Source of the DNA: Candidatus Limadaptatus stercoripullorum
Lineage (GTDB): Bacteria; Bacillota; Clostridia; Christensenellales; CAG-917
Direction of reading: 5' to 3'
DNA: 48,442 nt
NCBI GenBank assembly: GCA_018713795.1
Contig: DVOE01000085.1
Span: forward strand, 1-48,442
In this document: piece after piece, positions 1 to 8,663 of the stretch
Position numbering within the stretch: position 1 is the first letter of the stretch
How the letters are laid out: each line of letters opens with the position of its first letter
Position numbers and translations under genes: made by a program
The notes under the pieces: model-generated
Told to the model about the DNA's origin: nothing
Seen by the model: the letters and a program-made list of their open reading frames with translations, nothing else
Databases searched by the model: none

Positions 1-235
1 TTCAAGCGGCGGGCACTACCGGCTGAGATCCCCGCGTGGGGCGAGGAATTCGGCGCTCGCGCACTATGCCCGTGTCTACTTAGTGTTTAATCGGCGCTCG
101 GCACTCAAAGAGCGCGCCGCGACTTTCAAGCGGCGGCTTCGCCGCCTGTGAAAGTTTGGCTGAGCGGCGCGTGATTCCGTCTTCGAAAAATTTTAGTGCG
201 GGTATAGGAGCACCCCGAATAAGGGCGGTGCGGGG
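1..235. repeat. Family A repeat, core module, copy 1 (cut by window start)
   Basis: This non-coding stretch matches about 7,870-8,145 directly and 35,400-35,660 in inverted orientation. Shared landmarks are a ggcgggcactac block, a gaggaattcgg block and a strong hairpin (gcggcggcttcgccgcc, about 127-148). The copy begins at base 1, so its left part is missing. No protein in any frame is convincing. Function unknown; probably part of a non-autonomous mobile element. Confidence 0.8.
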
Positions 236-268
236 TTACTCCACTCCCCCCCCCTAAATAGGAACGAG

Positions 269-440
269 TAAAACGCCGATATTCGGATGAAGAACAAGGA
301 AAAGCTGCCCGAGCAGACAGGAGTGCATTACCCCGCAAAATCGCCTGCGGCGATGTTTGCGGGGACCCCGAAGAAGCACCATATCATATGTCATGCGAGT
401 TCAAGGCGGCTTTGACGCAGTTATTCGCCGAATAGCGGCG
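269..440. repeat. Family A repeat, module b, copy 1
   Basis: The module opens with TAAAACGCCGATATTCGG (269-286) and closes with a partly degenerate inverted copy, CCGAATAGCGGCG (428-440). Its centre is a long hairpin in which ccccgcaaaatcgc pairs with gcgatgtttgcgggg (about 333-366). A second copy lies at 8,460-8,633. It sits about 30 bases from module a in both places, so the two modules travel together. Confidence 0.75.
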
Positions 441-471
441 AGATCGCTCCCCCCCCCTGATCAGAAACGAG

Positions 472-597
472 TAAAACGCCGATATTTCGATGAGATGCGC
501 GAAAGCCCCGCCTCAACGGGCGCGCCGTGTACTTGTCGTACATAAGCGGTCGGTGAGGCGGGGCTGACAAAGCAGATCGCGAAATAGCGGCGTTTTA
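472..597. repeat. Family A repeat, module a: 126-bp palindromic element whose end is the lysS stop codon
   Basis: The terminal inverted repeats are TAAAACGCCGATATTTCG (472-489) and CGAAATAGCGGCGTTTTA (580-597), matching at 17 of 18 positions. Inside is a 12-bp stem (AGCCCCGCCTCA with TGAGGCGGGGCT) and a small tgtac/gtaca hairpin. The last three bases, TTA at 595-597, are the lysS stop codon TAA on the minus strand. An almost identical 126-bp copy ends on the pyrB stop codon at 8,787-8,789. The GC-rich stem could also serve as a terminator for lysS. Confidence 0.85.
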
Positions 598-2091
598 CCT
601 TGGTTTCATGGTCGGGAACAACAACACATCCCTAATCGAAAAGCTGTCGGTAAGGAACATTACGAGGCGATCGACGCCCATGCCCATGCCGCCGGTGGGG
701 GGCATACCGTATTCGAGGGCGGTGATGAAGTCTTCGTCGTAGGGCTGGGCTTCCTCGTCGCCGTGCTGGCGGGCGATCATCTGAGCGGCGAAGCGTTCGC
801 GCTGGTCGACGGGATCGTTGAGTTCGCCGAAGGCGTTGGCGAGTTCGCGGCCGAGGACGAAGAGCTCGAACCTTTCGGTGAGGCGGGGGTCGTCCTTCTT
901 TTTCTTGGCGAGCGGGCTTATCTCGACGGGATAGTCGATGATGAAGACGGGACCGTGGAGCTGCTCTTCGACGAAGGCGTCGAACACTTCGGCGAGGGCT
1001 TTGCCCCATGTGGCGTCGGCGGGGATGGCGACTCCCCTGTCCTTACCGCGCCTGTTCGCCTCGGCGATAAGCTCGGAAAGGGGGGTGGAATCGAAGTCGA
1101 GCCCGGTGTATTTGAGGACGGCGTCCTTCATGGGAAGGCGCTCCCAGTTGCCGCCGAAGTCGATCTCCTGCTCCTGGTATGTAAGGCGGAGCGAGCCGCA
1201 GACCTTTTCGGCGCAATGCTTGACCAGCCGCTCGGTGATGTCCATCATGTCGCCGCAGTCGGCGTAAGCCTGATAGAGCTCGAGCAGGGTGAATTCGGGG
1301 TTATGGCGGGGGTCCATGCCCTCGTTGCGGAACACGCGCCCTATCTCGAACACCTTCTCGAAACCGCCGACTATGCAACGCTTGAGATGGAGTTCGAGCG
1401 CGATACGCAGATACATGTCCACATCGAGGGTGTTGTGGTGGGTGATGAAGGGACGCGCGTTGGCGCCGCCCGCCAGCATATGCAGCACGGGGGTCTCGAC
1501 TTCGTAGAACCCTTCGCCCTCCAAAAACTCGCGTATGGCGGAGACGATCTTGCTCCGCTTGACGAATTGCGCTCTGACCTCGGGATTGGCGATGAGGTCG
1601 ACATAACGCTGACGGTATCTGAGCTCGGGATCGCGCAGCCCGTGGAATTTCTCGGGGAGCGGGAGCAGCGATTTGGTGAGCAGAGTGACCTCGGCGGCAT
1701 GGACGGTGATCTCGCCGGTCTTGGTCTTGAACACCTTGCCGCGCACGCCGATTATGTCGCCGACATCCAGCTTTTTGACATCGGCGTACTCCTCCTGCCC
1801 GAGATCGTCGCGGCAGAAGTAGATCTGCATCTCGCCGTCGAAATCGGCGATATGCCCGAACGCCGCTTTGCCCATGACGCGCTTGGACATGAGCCTGCCC
1901 GCCAGAGCGACTTCTTTGCCTTCGAAGCCGTCGTAATCAGCCTTGACCGCCGAGCAGGTCGCCGTGCGGTCGTAACGAAGAAGCTCGAAGGGATTCTTCC
2001 CCCGAGCCGTGAGGCCCTGAAGCTTGTCCAGCCTGACCTGTCTTATCTCGCCGACATCCTGCTGCCGGACGCCGTTTTCGTCGTTGTTCAT
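595..2091 (-). CDS. lysS: Lysyl-tRNA synthetase, class II
   Basis: Charges tRNA-Lys with lysine in the cytoplasm. The protein has 498 residues, normal for the family. An N-terminal OB-fold anticodon-binding domain spans about residues 58-140. The class II catalytic core follows, with motif 2 ([15 protein letters not shown], about 254-268) and motif 3 (GMGMGVDRL, about 469-477), ending in [12 protein letters not shown]. It is the last gene of a minus-strand operon behind greA, with a 10-base gap. Its stop codon lies inside the palindromic element at 472-597, although the protein itself appears complete. Confidence 0.97.
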   Translation of the reverse strand: MNNDENGVRQQDVGEIRQVRLDKLQGLTARGKNPFELLRYDRTATCSAVKADYDGFEGKEVALAGRLMSKRVMGKAAFGHIADFDGEMQIYFCRDDLGQEEYADVKKLDVGDIIGVRGKVFKTKTGEITVHAAEVTLLTKSLLPLPEKFHGLRDPELRYRQRYVDLIANPEVRAQFVKRSKIVSAIREFLEGEGFYEVETPVLHMLAGGANARPFITHHNTLDVDMYLRIALELHLKRCIVGGFEKVFEIGRVFRNEGMDPRHNPEFTLLELYQAYADCGDMMDITERLVKHCAEKVCGSLRLTYQEQEIDFGGNWERLPMKDAVLKYTGLDFDSTPLSELIAEANRRGKDRGVAIPADATWGKALAEVFDAFVEEQLHGPVFIIDYPVEISPLAKKKKDDPRLTERFELFVLGRELANAFGELNDPVDQRERFAAQMIARQHGDEEAQPYDEDFITALEYGMPPTGGMGMGVDRLVMFLTDSFSIRDVLLFPTMKPR

Positions 2092-2101
2092 ATCTCTCCC
2101 G

Positions 2102-2581
2102 TCAGGCGATCTCTTTGATCTCGTAAACGATGACGCCGCCGCTCGGAGTGGCGACTTCGACCTTGTCGCCCTTCTTCCTGCCTATGAGCGCGGTGCCGAG
2201 AGGCGACTCGTTGCTGATACGGTTTTCGGCGGCGTTCGCCTCGGTGGTGCCGACGATGCGATAAGTGAGTTCCTCTTTATACTTCTCGTCGTACATGGTG
2301 ACGGTGCTGCCGAGGGCGACCTCGTGACTGCCGAGCTCCGCGCTGTCTATGATGACGGCGTGCATGATCTTGTCCTCGAGCTCCTTGATCTCGGACTCGA
2401 TGAAGCTCTGCTCTTCTTTGGCGGCGTCGTACTCCGCGTTTTCGCTGAGATCGCCGAACTCGCGGGCGACCTTGATCTTCTCCGCGACCTCCCTTCTTTC
2501 GACGGTAAGCAGGTGATCAAGCCTCGCTTTGAGCTCTTTAAGCCCGTCTTTGGTCAAATAAACTTCTTTCATCTCGGTCAT
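2102..2581 (-). CDS. greA: Transcription elongation factor GreA
   Basis: Rescues backtracked RNA polymerase by stimulating cleavage of the nascent transcript. The 159 residues match the family length. The N-terminal coiled coil (about 1-75) contains the [15 protein letters not shown] segment typical of GreA, whose acidic tip acts in the polymerase secondary channel. The C-terminal FKBP-like domain carries [19 protein letters not shown]. The start overlaps the stop of the upstream gene (ATGA, 2,578-2,581), implying translational coupling. The greA-lysS order is common in Bacillota. Confidence 0.97.
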   Translation of the reverse strand: MTEMKEVYLTKDGLKELKARLDHLLTVERREVAEKIKVAREFGDLSENAEYDAAKEEQSFIESEIKELEDKIMHAVIIDSAELGSHEVALGSTVTMYDEKYKEELTYRIVGTTEANAAENRISNESPLGTALIGRKKGDKVEVATPSGGVIVYEIKEIA

Positions 2582-3420
2582 TCGTCGACGCCGTAAGCGT
2601 CGATATCCTCCCTTTTGTCCTTATCCGCCTCGGCGTCTTCCGCCGCGGTATCTTCGCTCGTTTCGGAGATCTCTTCCTCCTCCGCGTCCGCCGCAGGCTG
2701 CTCCTCGGACTCGATCGCGGGGGTCTCGTCCGCCGCGCTCTCCGCCTCGTCCGCCTCTGCGGAAAGGGTCTCTTCCTCTGCCGCCGCGGTCGTTTCCTCG
2801 TCGCTCTCGACGAGCGCCTTCTGCTCGACGGCGCCGGGGATGGACGCGTAATTCGGGGTGTGAGCCTCGACCTTCTCGCGCACTTCGGCGTCGATCTTCT
2901 CGGCGTCGGGCTTGAACTTGGCGCGGAACTCCACCACTCTGAACTCTATGGTGTGGAATCTGAACCCGAGCGCGCCCGCAAAGGTCTCTTCGAGCAGGGT
3001 GCGCAGATAGGTCTCGGTCTCGAACACATCGCGGTCGGTGATCTTGACGGACACGCGCAGCTTGACGCCAAACTCGTTGACGACGAGGGTGACCTTGCCG
3101 GTCTTGACGCCGGGGATATCGCGGAAGCTCTCCTTGACCAGCTTGCGGATTATGCCGAGAGTGGCTTTGCAGCTGCCGCCCTGTTCGCTTCTCAGGGTGA
3201 TCTCCTTGACCGCGTCGCTCGCGCCGAAGAGCATGGCGAGCAGCCCGCCGGCAAGGACGAAGTAAAGCACGGCGAGGGTGATGAACAGCCCCTTGACGAG
3301 GTTGTTGTCGAACTCGCTCTGCTCGATGCCGCCGAACACGGTGACGAGGAGTATGACGGTAAGTACGAAGGCGATGACTATGCTCGCGGCTCCGAGGATC
3401 CTTTCGATGTTCTTTCTCAT
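2578..3420 (-). CDS. Amap-like (alkaline shock response membrane anchor) protein with acidic tail
   Basis: Two membrane segments (about residues 8-30 and 42-66) are followed by a cytoplasmic domain (about 75-175) with a GKVTLVVNEFGVKLRVSVK segment resembling Amap/Asp23-type envelope proteins. From about residue 195 to 280 the sequence is a Glu/Ala-rich low-complexity tail, absent from typical Amap proteins of about 180 residues. It is the first gene of the operon with greA and lysS. The RBS-like AGGAGCGAGC precedes the ATG. By family inference it may anchor an Asp23-like protein to the membrane; no Asp23 gene is in the window. Confidence 0.65.
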   Translation of the reverse strand: MRKNIERILGAASIVIAFVLTVILLVTVFGGIEQSEFDNNLVKGLFITLAVLYFVLAGGLLAMLFGASDAVKEITLRSEQGGSCKATLGIIRKLVKESFRDIPGVKTGKVTLVVNEFGVKLRVSVKITDRDVFETETYLRTLLEETFAGALGFRFHTIEFRVVEFRAKFKPDAEKIDAEVREKVEAHTPNYASIPGAVEQKALVESDEETTAAAEEETLSAEADEAESAADETPAIESEEQPAADAEEEEISETSEDTAAEDAEADKDKREDIDAYGVDE

Positions 3421-3446
3421 GCTCGCTCCTTATATGAAAAAGATTT

Positions 3447-3494
3447 GCACGGGGCGGGCCAAGGGCTCTCGCCCGCGCGCGACCCGCACCGTGC
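3447..3494 (-). promoter_or_regulatory. Leader hairpin upstream of the Amap-like gene
   Basis: In the predicted 5' UTR, GCACGGTGCGGGTC (3,481-3,494 on the minus strand) can pair with GGCCCGCCCCGTGC (3,447-3,460) at 12 of 14 positions. No T-run follows the hairpin, so it is not a simple terminator. It ends about 26 bases before the ATG and could affect translation or RNA stability. Confidence 0.55.
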
Positions 3495-3509
3495 TATTAT
3501 TTTTCATAT

Positions 3510-3538
3510 AATATAAACTATGCCCCCCGAATAGTCAA
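3510..3538 (-). promoter_or_regulatory. Sigma-A-type promoter of the amap-greA-lysS operon
   Basis: The minus strand reads TTGACT (3,533-3,538), a 17-base spacer, then TATATT (3,510-3,515). The start codon is at 3,420, leaving a 5' UTR of about 80 bases that holds the leader hairpin. Confidence 0.7.
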
Positions 3539-3553
3539 GCGATATATCCGCCG

Positions 3554-3587
3554 CAAAAACAAAGGGCGCGACATGACTGCCGCGCCC
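3554..3587 (-). terminator. Intrinsic terminator of the transketolase operon
   Basis: On the minus strand GGGCGCG (3,581-3,587) pairs with CGCGCCC (3,564-3,570) and is followed by TTTGTTTTTG. It lies 21 bases after the stop of the transketolase C-terminal subunit. Confidence 0.75.
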
Positions 3588-3607
3588 GCTGCGTTTTTAA
3601 GGAAAGG

Positions 3608-4549
3608 TCACTTTCTCGCGACCGCCCTCTTCGCCGCCGCGACGATGTCGGAGACGGTGAGCCCGAATTTCTCGGAGAGGTACGCCTCTTTGCCGACTTC
3701 GCCGAAGCTGTTCTTGACGCCCACGAATTCCATGGGGACGGGGCACTTCTCCGCCGCCACTTCGGCGACCGCGCTGCCGAGGCCGCCTGCGGTGGTGTGG
3801 TTCTCGCAGGTGACTATCGCGCCGGTGTCCTTCGCCGCGGACACGATCGCGTCCTCGTCGATGGGCTTCCAGGTGTGGATGTTCAGGACGCGCGCGTCTA
3901 TGCCCGCCTCCTTGAGCTCGTCCGCCGCTTTAAGCGCGCGGGCGACCATTATGCCGGACGCGATGAGCGTGACATCGCCGCCGTCTTTCAAGGTCACCGC
4001 TTTGCCGAGCTTGAACTCGAGGCTGTCGTCATAGATCTTTTCCGCCTTCTTGCGGAACATTCTGATATAGACGGCGCCGGGATAGTCGATGATCTCGGGG
4101 AGCGCCTTTTCGAGCATGGTCGCGTCGGTGGGTTCGAAGCAGACCATGTGCGGGATGGCGCGCATGATGCTCATGTCCTCGAAAGGCATGTGAGTGCCGC
4201 CGTTCGCCTCCGCCATGACGCCGGGATCGGAGCCGACGATCTTGACGGGAAGTTTGCTGTACGCCACCGAGATGAAGATCTGGTCGTAGCAACGCCTGGT
4301 CGCGAACGGCGCGAAGCTGAACGCGAAGGGGATCTTGCCGAACGCCGCCATGCCCGCGGCGACGCCGATGAGGTTCGCCTCGGCGATGCCGACATTGATG
4401 AACCGCTCGGGATAGGCTTCGAGGAAACATTTGGTGGAGTGACAGCTCATAAGGTCCGCGTCGAGCACGACTATCCTGTCGTCCTTCGCCGCCGCGCTGA
4501 CGAGACCCGCCGCCATTGTCTGCCGGACTTCTCTTTCGTCGGTCATCAT
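3608..4549 (-). CDS. Transketolase, C-terminal subunit
   Basis: Together with the upstream gene it forms a split transketolase, which moves two-carbon ketol units between sugar phosphates in the pentose phosphate pathway using thiamine diphosphate. The 313 residues contain the pyrimidine-binding domain (about 1-170, with FINVGIAEANLIGVAAGMA, including the conserved Glu that activates the cofactor) and the C-terminal transketolase domain (about 190-305). The start overlaps the stop of the N-terminal subunit gene (ATGA, 4,546-4,549). Split transketolases are common in Clostridia. A 1-deoxyxylulose-phosphate synthase is unlikely because the gene is split and shorter. Confidence 0.93.
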   Translation of the reverse strand: MMTDEREVRQTMAAGLVSAAAKDDRIVVLDADLMSCHSTKCFLEAYPERFINVGIAEANLIGVAAGMAAFGKIPFAFSFAPFATRRCYDQIFISVAYSKLPVKIVGSDPGVMAEANGGTHMPFEDMSIMRAIPHMVCFEPTDATMLEKALPEIIDYPGAVYIRMFRKKAEKIYDDSLEFKLGKAVTLKDGGDVTLIASGIMVARALKAADELKEAGIDARVLNIHTWKPIDEDAIVSAAKDTGAIVTCENHTTAGGLGSAVAEVAAEKCPVPMEFVGVKNSFGEVGKEAYLSEKFGLTVSDIVAAAKRAVARK

Positions 4550-5364
4550 TCATACCTCCCCGTTTCCTTGCGCCATACCTCCTCGGGAAGAGGCATACTG
4601 TGGCAGTTGGCGACGCCTTCGGTGAAGGACGCGCCCTTGCCTTTGACGGTCCTGAGAACTATCATCGACGGCTTGTCGTGCTGCGCTTTTGCGGCATCTA
4701 TCGCGTCGGATATCGCTTCGAGGTCGTGCCCGTCGATGTCCTGCACGAAGAAATTGAAAGCCTTCCACTTGTCGACGATGGGTTCCAGCCCGTTGATGCT
4801 CTCGACGGGTCCGTCAAGCTGCATCCTGTTGCTGTCGAGGAGCACGATGAGATTGTCGAGCTTCCTCGCGCCCGCCAGCATGGACGCCTCCCAGATCTGC
4901 CCTTCCTGCGACTCGCCGTCGCCGATGAAACAGTAGATCGTCGCGGGATTGCGGTCGATCTTGGCGGCTATCGCCATGCCCACCGCCGCGGACAGCCCCT
5001 GCCCCAGCGACCCCGCCGTCATGTCTATGCCCGGCGTCTTGTTCATGTCGCAGTGAGAGGGAAGATTGGTCCCGCCACGGTTGAGCGTGGTCATCCACTC
5101 GCGCGGATAATACCCGAGATCGCCGAGCACCGCGTACATGGCGGGGCCCGCATGTCCCTTGGACATTATCACGCGGTCGCGATCCTGCTTTTTGGGATCT
5201 TTGGGGTCGATGTTCGCTTTGTCGTAGTAGATGACCGTCAGCGCGTCCATGACGGACATGGTGCCGCCGATGTGCCCCACCCCGAAATGCCCGATGATCT
5301 CGATGGCGTCGTCGCGGAGCTTGCGCGCTTTTGCGGTCAGAAAATCAAGTTTTTCTTTCTGCAT
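4546..5364 (-). CDS. Transketolase, N-terminal subunit
   Basis: The thiamine-diphosphate-binding half of the split enzyme, 272 residues. Visible landmarks are GHFGVGHIGGTMSVMDALT (about 24-42), the SKGHAGPAMYAVL segment (about 68-80), GSLGQGLSAAVGMA (about 117-130) and the cofactor and metal motif GDGESQEGQIWEA (about 147-159). It is the first gene of a two-gene operon driven by a good promoter at 5,386-5,414. The RBS is AAGGAGGGC before the ATG. Confidence 0.94.
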   Translation of the reverse strand: MQKEKLDFLTAKARKLRDDAIEIIGHFGVGHIGGTMSVMDALTVIYYDKANIDPKDPKKQDRDRVIMSKGHAGPAMYAVLGDLGYYPREWMTTLNRGGTNLPSHCDMNKTPGIDMTAGSLGQGLSAAVGMAIAAKIDRNPATIYCFIGDGESQEGQIWEASMLAGARKLDNLIVLLDSNRMQLDGPVESINGLEPIVDKWKAFNFFVQDIDGHDLEAISDAIDAAKAQHDKPSMIVLRTVKGKGASFTEGVANCHSMPLPEEVWRKETGRYE

Positions 5365-5385
5365 AAGCCCTCCTTATCTTCGCCC

Positions 5386-5414
5386 ATTATATCATCGCGA
5401 AAACCGCATTTCAA
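5386..5414 (-). promoter_or_regulatory. Promoter of the transketolase operon
   Basis: The minus strand reads TTGAAA (5,409-5,414), 17 bases, TATAAT (5,386-5,391). The start codon is at 5,364, so the 5' UTR is short. Confidence 0.8.
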
Positions 5415-5521
5415 TATGCGCCGCGAAAAAAGTTTACGAATTAACGATTTCCCGCCGCGAATATTTGCCGCCCGCTTGACGAAACTAAACCGTGACGCGC
5501 CGCACGGCGCAGGAGACCATC

Positions 5522-6004
5522 ATGAAACTCTTTTCAAAATTGTTGATCGCGGGGCTCATCGCCCTCTCCGCCGCTTCTGCGGCACCGCTCGCCGCGGATA
5601 CGCCTTCCGCCCGCCCAAATATCGCCTCGGCTTGCTCGGCAGCGGACGACGGCGGGATATTTTCCATGCTGACCCCTGAGCTCATCGCCGCCTACGAAAA
5701 GAATATCGCGGGCGAGGAGCTGATCTCGGGGATGCCCGACTTAAAGCTTGAGCGCCTCGCGGAAAGGTTCGGCACGAGCGCGCAGCGTATGCGAGGGTTG
5801 ATCCTGCTGCGCGACATGGCGGCGAGGACGGGGAAGGGAGTCTCCCTCGCCGAGCTCGCGAAGGAGAGCGACCTCGAACTCATCCGCCGCGCCAAGCAAT
5901 GCGCGGATATCTACCTCGCCTCGCTCTCGGACGAGGAGAAAGAGCACCTCGAGCGCGAATTCCGCGCCGCCCTACAAAACTCCCCCGCCCGCATTTTCCT
6001 CTGA
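5522..6004 (+). CDS. Small secreted protein of unknown function
   Basis: Not recognised. The ATG at 5,522 has an AGGAGA ribosome binding site; an in-frame ATG upstream at 5,492 does not. The 160-residue product begins with a signal peptide: MKLF, a hydrophobic core (LLIAGLIALSAASAA), then a likely cleavage near APLAA. The mature part is helical and charged, with a TPELIAAYEKNI segment, an RMRGLILLRDMAART segment and a LSDEEKEHLEREFR segment. Only two Cys are visible after the signal peptide. It stands alone, divergent from the transketolase operon and convergent with the leucine-rich-repeat gene. Confidence 0.7.
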   Translation: MKLFSKLLIAGLIALSAASAAPLAADTPSARPNIASACSAADDGGIFSMLTPELIAAYEKNIAGEELISGMPDLKLERLAERFGTSAQRMRGLILLRDMAARTGKGVSLAELAKESDLELIRRAKQCADIYLASLSDEEKEHLEREFRAALQNSPARIFL

Positions 6005-6029
6005 CCGCCCCGCCGCCTCTCCTATCAAA

Positions 6030-6057
6030 AGAAAAAGCGCGCCCGAAAGCGCGCTTT
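6030..6057 (+). terminator. Terminator between the secreted-protein gene and the leucine-rich-repeat gene
   Basis: AAGCGCGC and GCGCGCTT pair around a ccgaaa loop, followed by TTGTTTG. It is 26 bases after the stop of the plus-strand gene and may act in both directions. Confidence 0.75.
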
Positions 6058-6085
6058 TGTTTGCTCATGATCCCTCGACTCGCCG

Positions 6086-7516
6086 TCAAACGACAACCGT
6101 CCCGTCCGAGCACTCTACCTCTGTGAACGGACAATCGCGGTCCCATTCCGTGCCTTTCTCTATCGCGCGCCATTCCTCTGTCGTTCCCCCATAAACAACG
6201 GAGGCAAGCGAACGGCAGAAGTAAAATGCTTCGCTCTCTATGCGTTTCACGCAGCCAGGGATGGTGATCGATGTGAGAGATGTGCAATCTTCGAATGCGG
6301 AGTAGCCTATGGTCGTCACACTGCCGTCTGTCGGTATGACGCTTGCCTTGCAGCCCGCTATCAGCGTCTTTGACGCAGTCTCGATAATACAATTCCCCGC
6401 ACTGTGATATCTGGAGTTGCCTTCGGCGACGGTCAGATTTTTGAGCCGATCGCAACCTGCGAAGGCGCAATATCCCATGCTTGTCACTCCCTTCCCGACG
6501 GCTGTGGAGGCGAGAGCTCCGCAGCTCCCGAAGGCATGGTTCCCTATGCTTGCCACGCTGTCCGGGATGGCAACGAAAACGAGAGAGTCGCAGCCATAGA
6601 AGGCATAATCCCCTATGCTCGTCACGCCGTCCGGGATGACGAGATCGGTGACGAGCGCGCCGTCGACATAAAGTTCCGCACCGCGACTCATCGGACAGGA
6701 GGAGGGGGAACCAAGATCCGTCGCCAACCACTCCTCGATATCCGCGATATTGACCGATCTGAGCGCGCGACAGTCGTAAAAGGCATCGCGTTCTATACTA
6801 GTCACGCTGCCCGGGATATCTATCGCGGCGAGCGCGCGGCAACCCGAGAACGCCCCGCTCCCTATGCTCGTCACACCGGAGGGGATGGTGACGGAAGCGA
6901 GCGATGTGCACCCGCGGAATGCGTCCCATCCTATGTCCGTCACACTGCCGGGGATGACGACCTCTCGAAGTGAAGTGCAACCGTGAAACGCTTCCGCGCC
7001 TATCCGCGTCACTCCGTCCGGGATGACGACGGACTCAAGCCCCTCGCAAACCGCGAACGCATGATCGCCTATGACCCCCACGCTTCCGTCCGCGGGAATA
7101 ACGCTGTTTTTACAACCCCGGATCAGTGTTCCGCTCGCGGTTTCGATCAGGCAGTCGCCGGCGCTGTGATAAACTCCGTTCCCGATCGCGACCGTGAGAG
7201 ACTTTAGTCCCCTGCACCAGTTGAATGCGGCGGTTCCTATGCGGGTCACACCCCGCGGAACGGCGATCGATGTGAGAGCCGTGCAGCCGAAGAACGCACG
7301 CTCGCCTATGCTCGTCACTCCGTCCGGAATGATCAGATCGCCCGCGAGGTCTTTGGCGCATCCGACCAAAACGCCACCCTCTATCTTCAAACCCGAGACC
7401 GCCGGATTTAAGCTCCCGCGCTCCGCGACGGGTTCTTTTCCGTCACACTTCGGGCAAAACGGAGCGCCGGATTCCGCGATCGTCATCTCCTCTCCGCAAC
7501 AAGGACACTTTGCCAT
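6086..7516 (-). CDS. BspA-type leucine-rich-repeat protein with N-terminal zinc ribbon
   Basis: The protein has 476 residues from the ATG at 7,516, which follows a GGAGGGGG ribosome binding site. An in-frame ATG at 7,588 lacks one. The N-terminus has a zinc-ribbon-like pair, CPCC at 4-7 and CPKC at about 20-23. From about residue 45 to the end there are tandem LRR_5 repeats of about 23 residues with the core motif VTSIGxxAFxGCxxLxSIxIP, including VTDIGWDAF and VTSIGSGAF. There is no signal peptide, so this member is probably cytoplasmic, unlike surface BspA proteins. Such repeats usually mediate protein contacts; the partner is unknown. Confidence 0.85.
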   Translation of the reverse strand: MAKCPCCGEEMTIAESGAPFCPKCDGKEPVAERGSLNPAVSGLKIEGGVLVGCAKDLAGDLIIPDGVTSIGERAFFGCTALTSIAVPRGVTRIGTAAFNWCRGLKSLTVAIGNGVYHSAGDCLIETASGTLIRGCKNSVIPADGSVGVIGDHAFAVCEGLESVVIPDGVTRIGAEAFHGCTSLREVVIPGSVTDIGWDAFRGCTSLASVTIPSGVTSIGSGAFSGCRALAAIDIPGSVTSIERDAFYDCRALRSVNIADIEEWLATDLGSPSSCPMSRGAELYVDGALVTDLVIPDGVTSIGDYAFYGCDSLVFVAIPDSVASIGNHAFGSCGALASTAVGKGVTSMGYCAFAGCDRLKNLTVAEGNSRYHSAGNCIIETASKTLIAGCKASVIPTDGSVTTIGYSAFEDCTSLTSITIPGCVKRIESEAFYFCRSLASVVYGGTTEEWRAIEKGTEWDRDCPFTEVECSDGTVVV

Positions 7517-7605
7517 ATTCCCCCTCCGTCCGTTCGATTTTCGTCCGACGCCGGCGCCGTTTTCCGACGCTCGCGGCGACACCGCCATGCAGATATAGCA
7601 AATAA

Positions 7606-7634
7606 ATTATACCATCCGCTTTTGCAAATTACAA
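7606..7634 (-). promoter_or_regulatory. Promoter of the leucine-rich-repeat gene
   Basis: The minus strand reads TTGTAA (7,629-7,634), 17 bases, TATAAT (7,606-7,611). The 5' UTR to the ATG at 7,516 is about 80 bases. Confidence 0.65.
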
Positions 7635-7649
7635 TGCACCGCTACGCGG

Positions 7650-8145
7650 AGCGACGAAGTGCGACGCCCGTCGTGTCTAAGAACGCTTCGAATAAGGGTG
7701 GCGCTAACCCAAGTACTCTCAATCGGGCGAAGTGCCACGAGCGTGGGAATACAGACCCCCACCTTCCCTCCGGGCTTTCCTCCCCCACGCGGAATAAGGG
7801 ACAGTCCTCGTATCATGCACGATAAGCGTTAGTTTTCTACTCAAACTTATCATGGCGCACTTACTAAATTCGATCGGCGGGCACTACCGGCTGAGATCCC
7901 CGCGCGGGGCGAGGAATTCGGCGCTCGCAAATTAAAGCCTGTGTCTGCTCGGTGATACGGCGTTGCGAAGCAATTATTGCGCACTCGCGCAATAATATGC
8001 TTAACCTTCGGTGCGGCATTCAAAGAGCGCGCCGCGACTTTCAAGCGGCGGCTTCGCCGCCTGTGAAAGTTTGGCTGAGCGGCGCGTTATTCCGTCTTCG
8101 AAAAGATGTAATGCGAGTATAGGAACGCCCCGAATAAGCTTTGCG
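7650..8145. repeat. Family A repeat, core module, copy 2 (longest)
   Basis: This stretch is homologous over about 480 bases to the reverse complement of 35,400-35,877, and its right half matches 1-235. Landmarks are cccccacgcggaataaggg (about 7,783), ggcgggcactaccgg (about 7,876) and the gcggcggcttcgccgcc hairpin (about 8,046). No gene is visible. It occupies the space between the leucine-rich-repeat gene promoter and the smaller palindromes. Confidence 0.85.
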
Positions 8146-8210
8146 CGTGTTCAGACACCCTCCGGAGGAGTGTATTTTGCCGCTTGGACATTTGATTGCA
8201 TCGCCATCAG

Positions 8211-8283
8211 CCAATTAGGGACGGGGTTATGACTGGTAGCGCGCAGCGCGTAGCGGTACCAGGGCAGCCCCGTCCCTAATTGG
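8211..8283. repeat. REP-like 73-bp palindromic element with perfect 16-bp inverted ends
   Basis: The ends are CCAATTAGGGACGGGG (8,211-8,226) and CCCCGTCCCTAATTGG (8,268-8,283), a perfect inverted repeat. An isolated left end recurs at 35,862-35,877. Palindromes rich in GGGACGGGG are typical of REP-type elements mobilised in trans by REP-associated tyrosine transposases, but no such transposase is in this window. Confidence 0.8.
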
Positions 8284-8315
8284 CGGCTAAATAGAGGACT
8301 GACATAGGACTCGTG

Positions 8316-8385
8316 CTGCCAACGGGGACGGGGCAGCCCTGTCATGGCAAGCATGCCAGTCACACCCCCGTCCCCTTGTTGGCAG
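8316..8385. repeat. REP-like 70-bp palindromic element, second type
   Basis: The left end CTGCCAACGGGGACGGGG (8,316-8,333) pairs with CCCCGTCCCCTTGTTGGCAG (8,366-8,385) with a two-base bulge. It shares the GGGACGGGG core with the neighbouring element at 8,211-8,283 but has different outer ends. Confidence 0.75.
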
Positions 8386-8459
8386 GGATTAAGCGCCCCG
8401 TCGTGTCTAAGAACGCTCTAAATAGGTGTAGTGCGCCCCTTTCCTTAAATAGGAACGAG

Positions 8460-8633
8460 TAAAACGCCGATATTTGGATGAAGGGCGCGAAAAGCGCCTG
8501 CTGACGTACAGGAGTGTACAAACCCCGCAAAATCGCCTGCGGCGATGTTTGCGGGGACCCCGGAGGGGCTCTCTATCAAATGCTGTGCGAGTTCAAAATG
8601 GCGCTTGACAAAGCCATTCGCCAAATAACGGCG
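8460..8633. repeat. Family A repeat, module b, copy 2
   Basis: It starts with TAAAACGCCGATATTTGG (8,460-8,477) and ends with CCAAATAACGGCG (8,621-8,633). It contains the same ccccgcaaaatcgcc / gcgatgtttgcgggg hairpin as the copy at 269-440. The two copies are near identical over most of their length. Confidence 0.8.
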
Positions 8634-8663
8634 GGATCACTCTCTCCTCTAAGTAGACACGGG

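Noticed and set aside
763..2118. 451-codon open frame opposite lysS
   Set aside because: A shadow of lysS on the other strand, caused by high GC third positions; no domain and no ribosome binding site.
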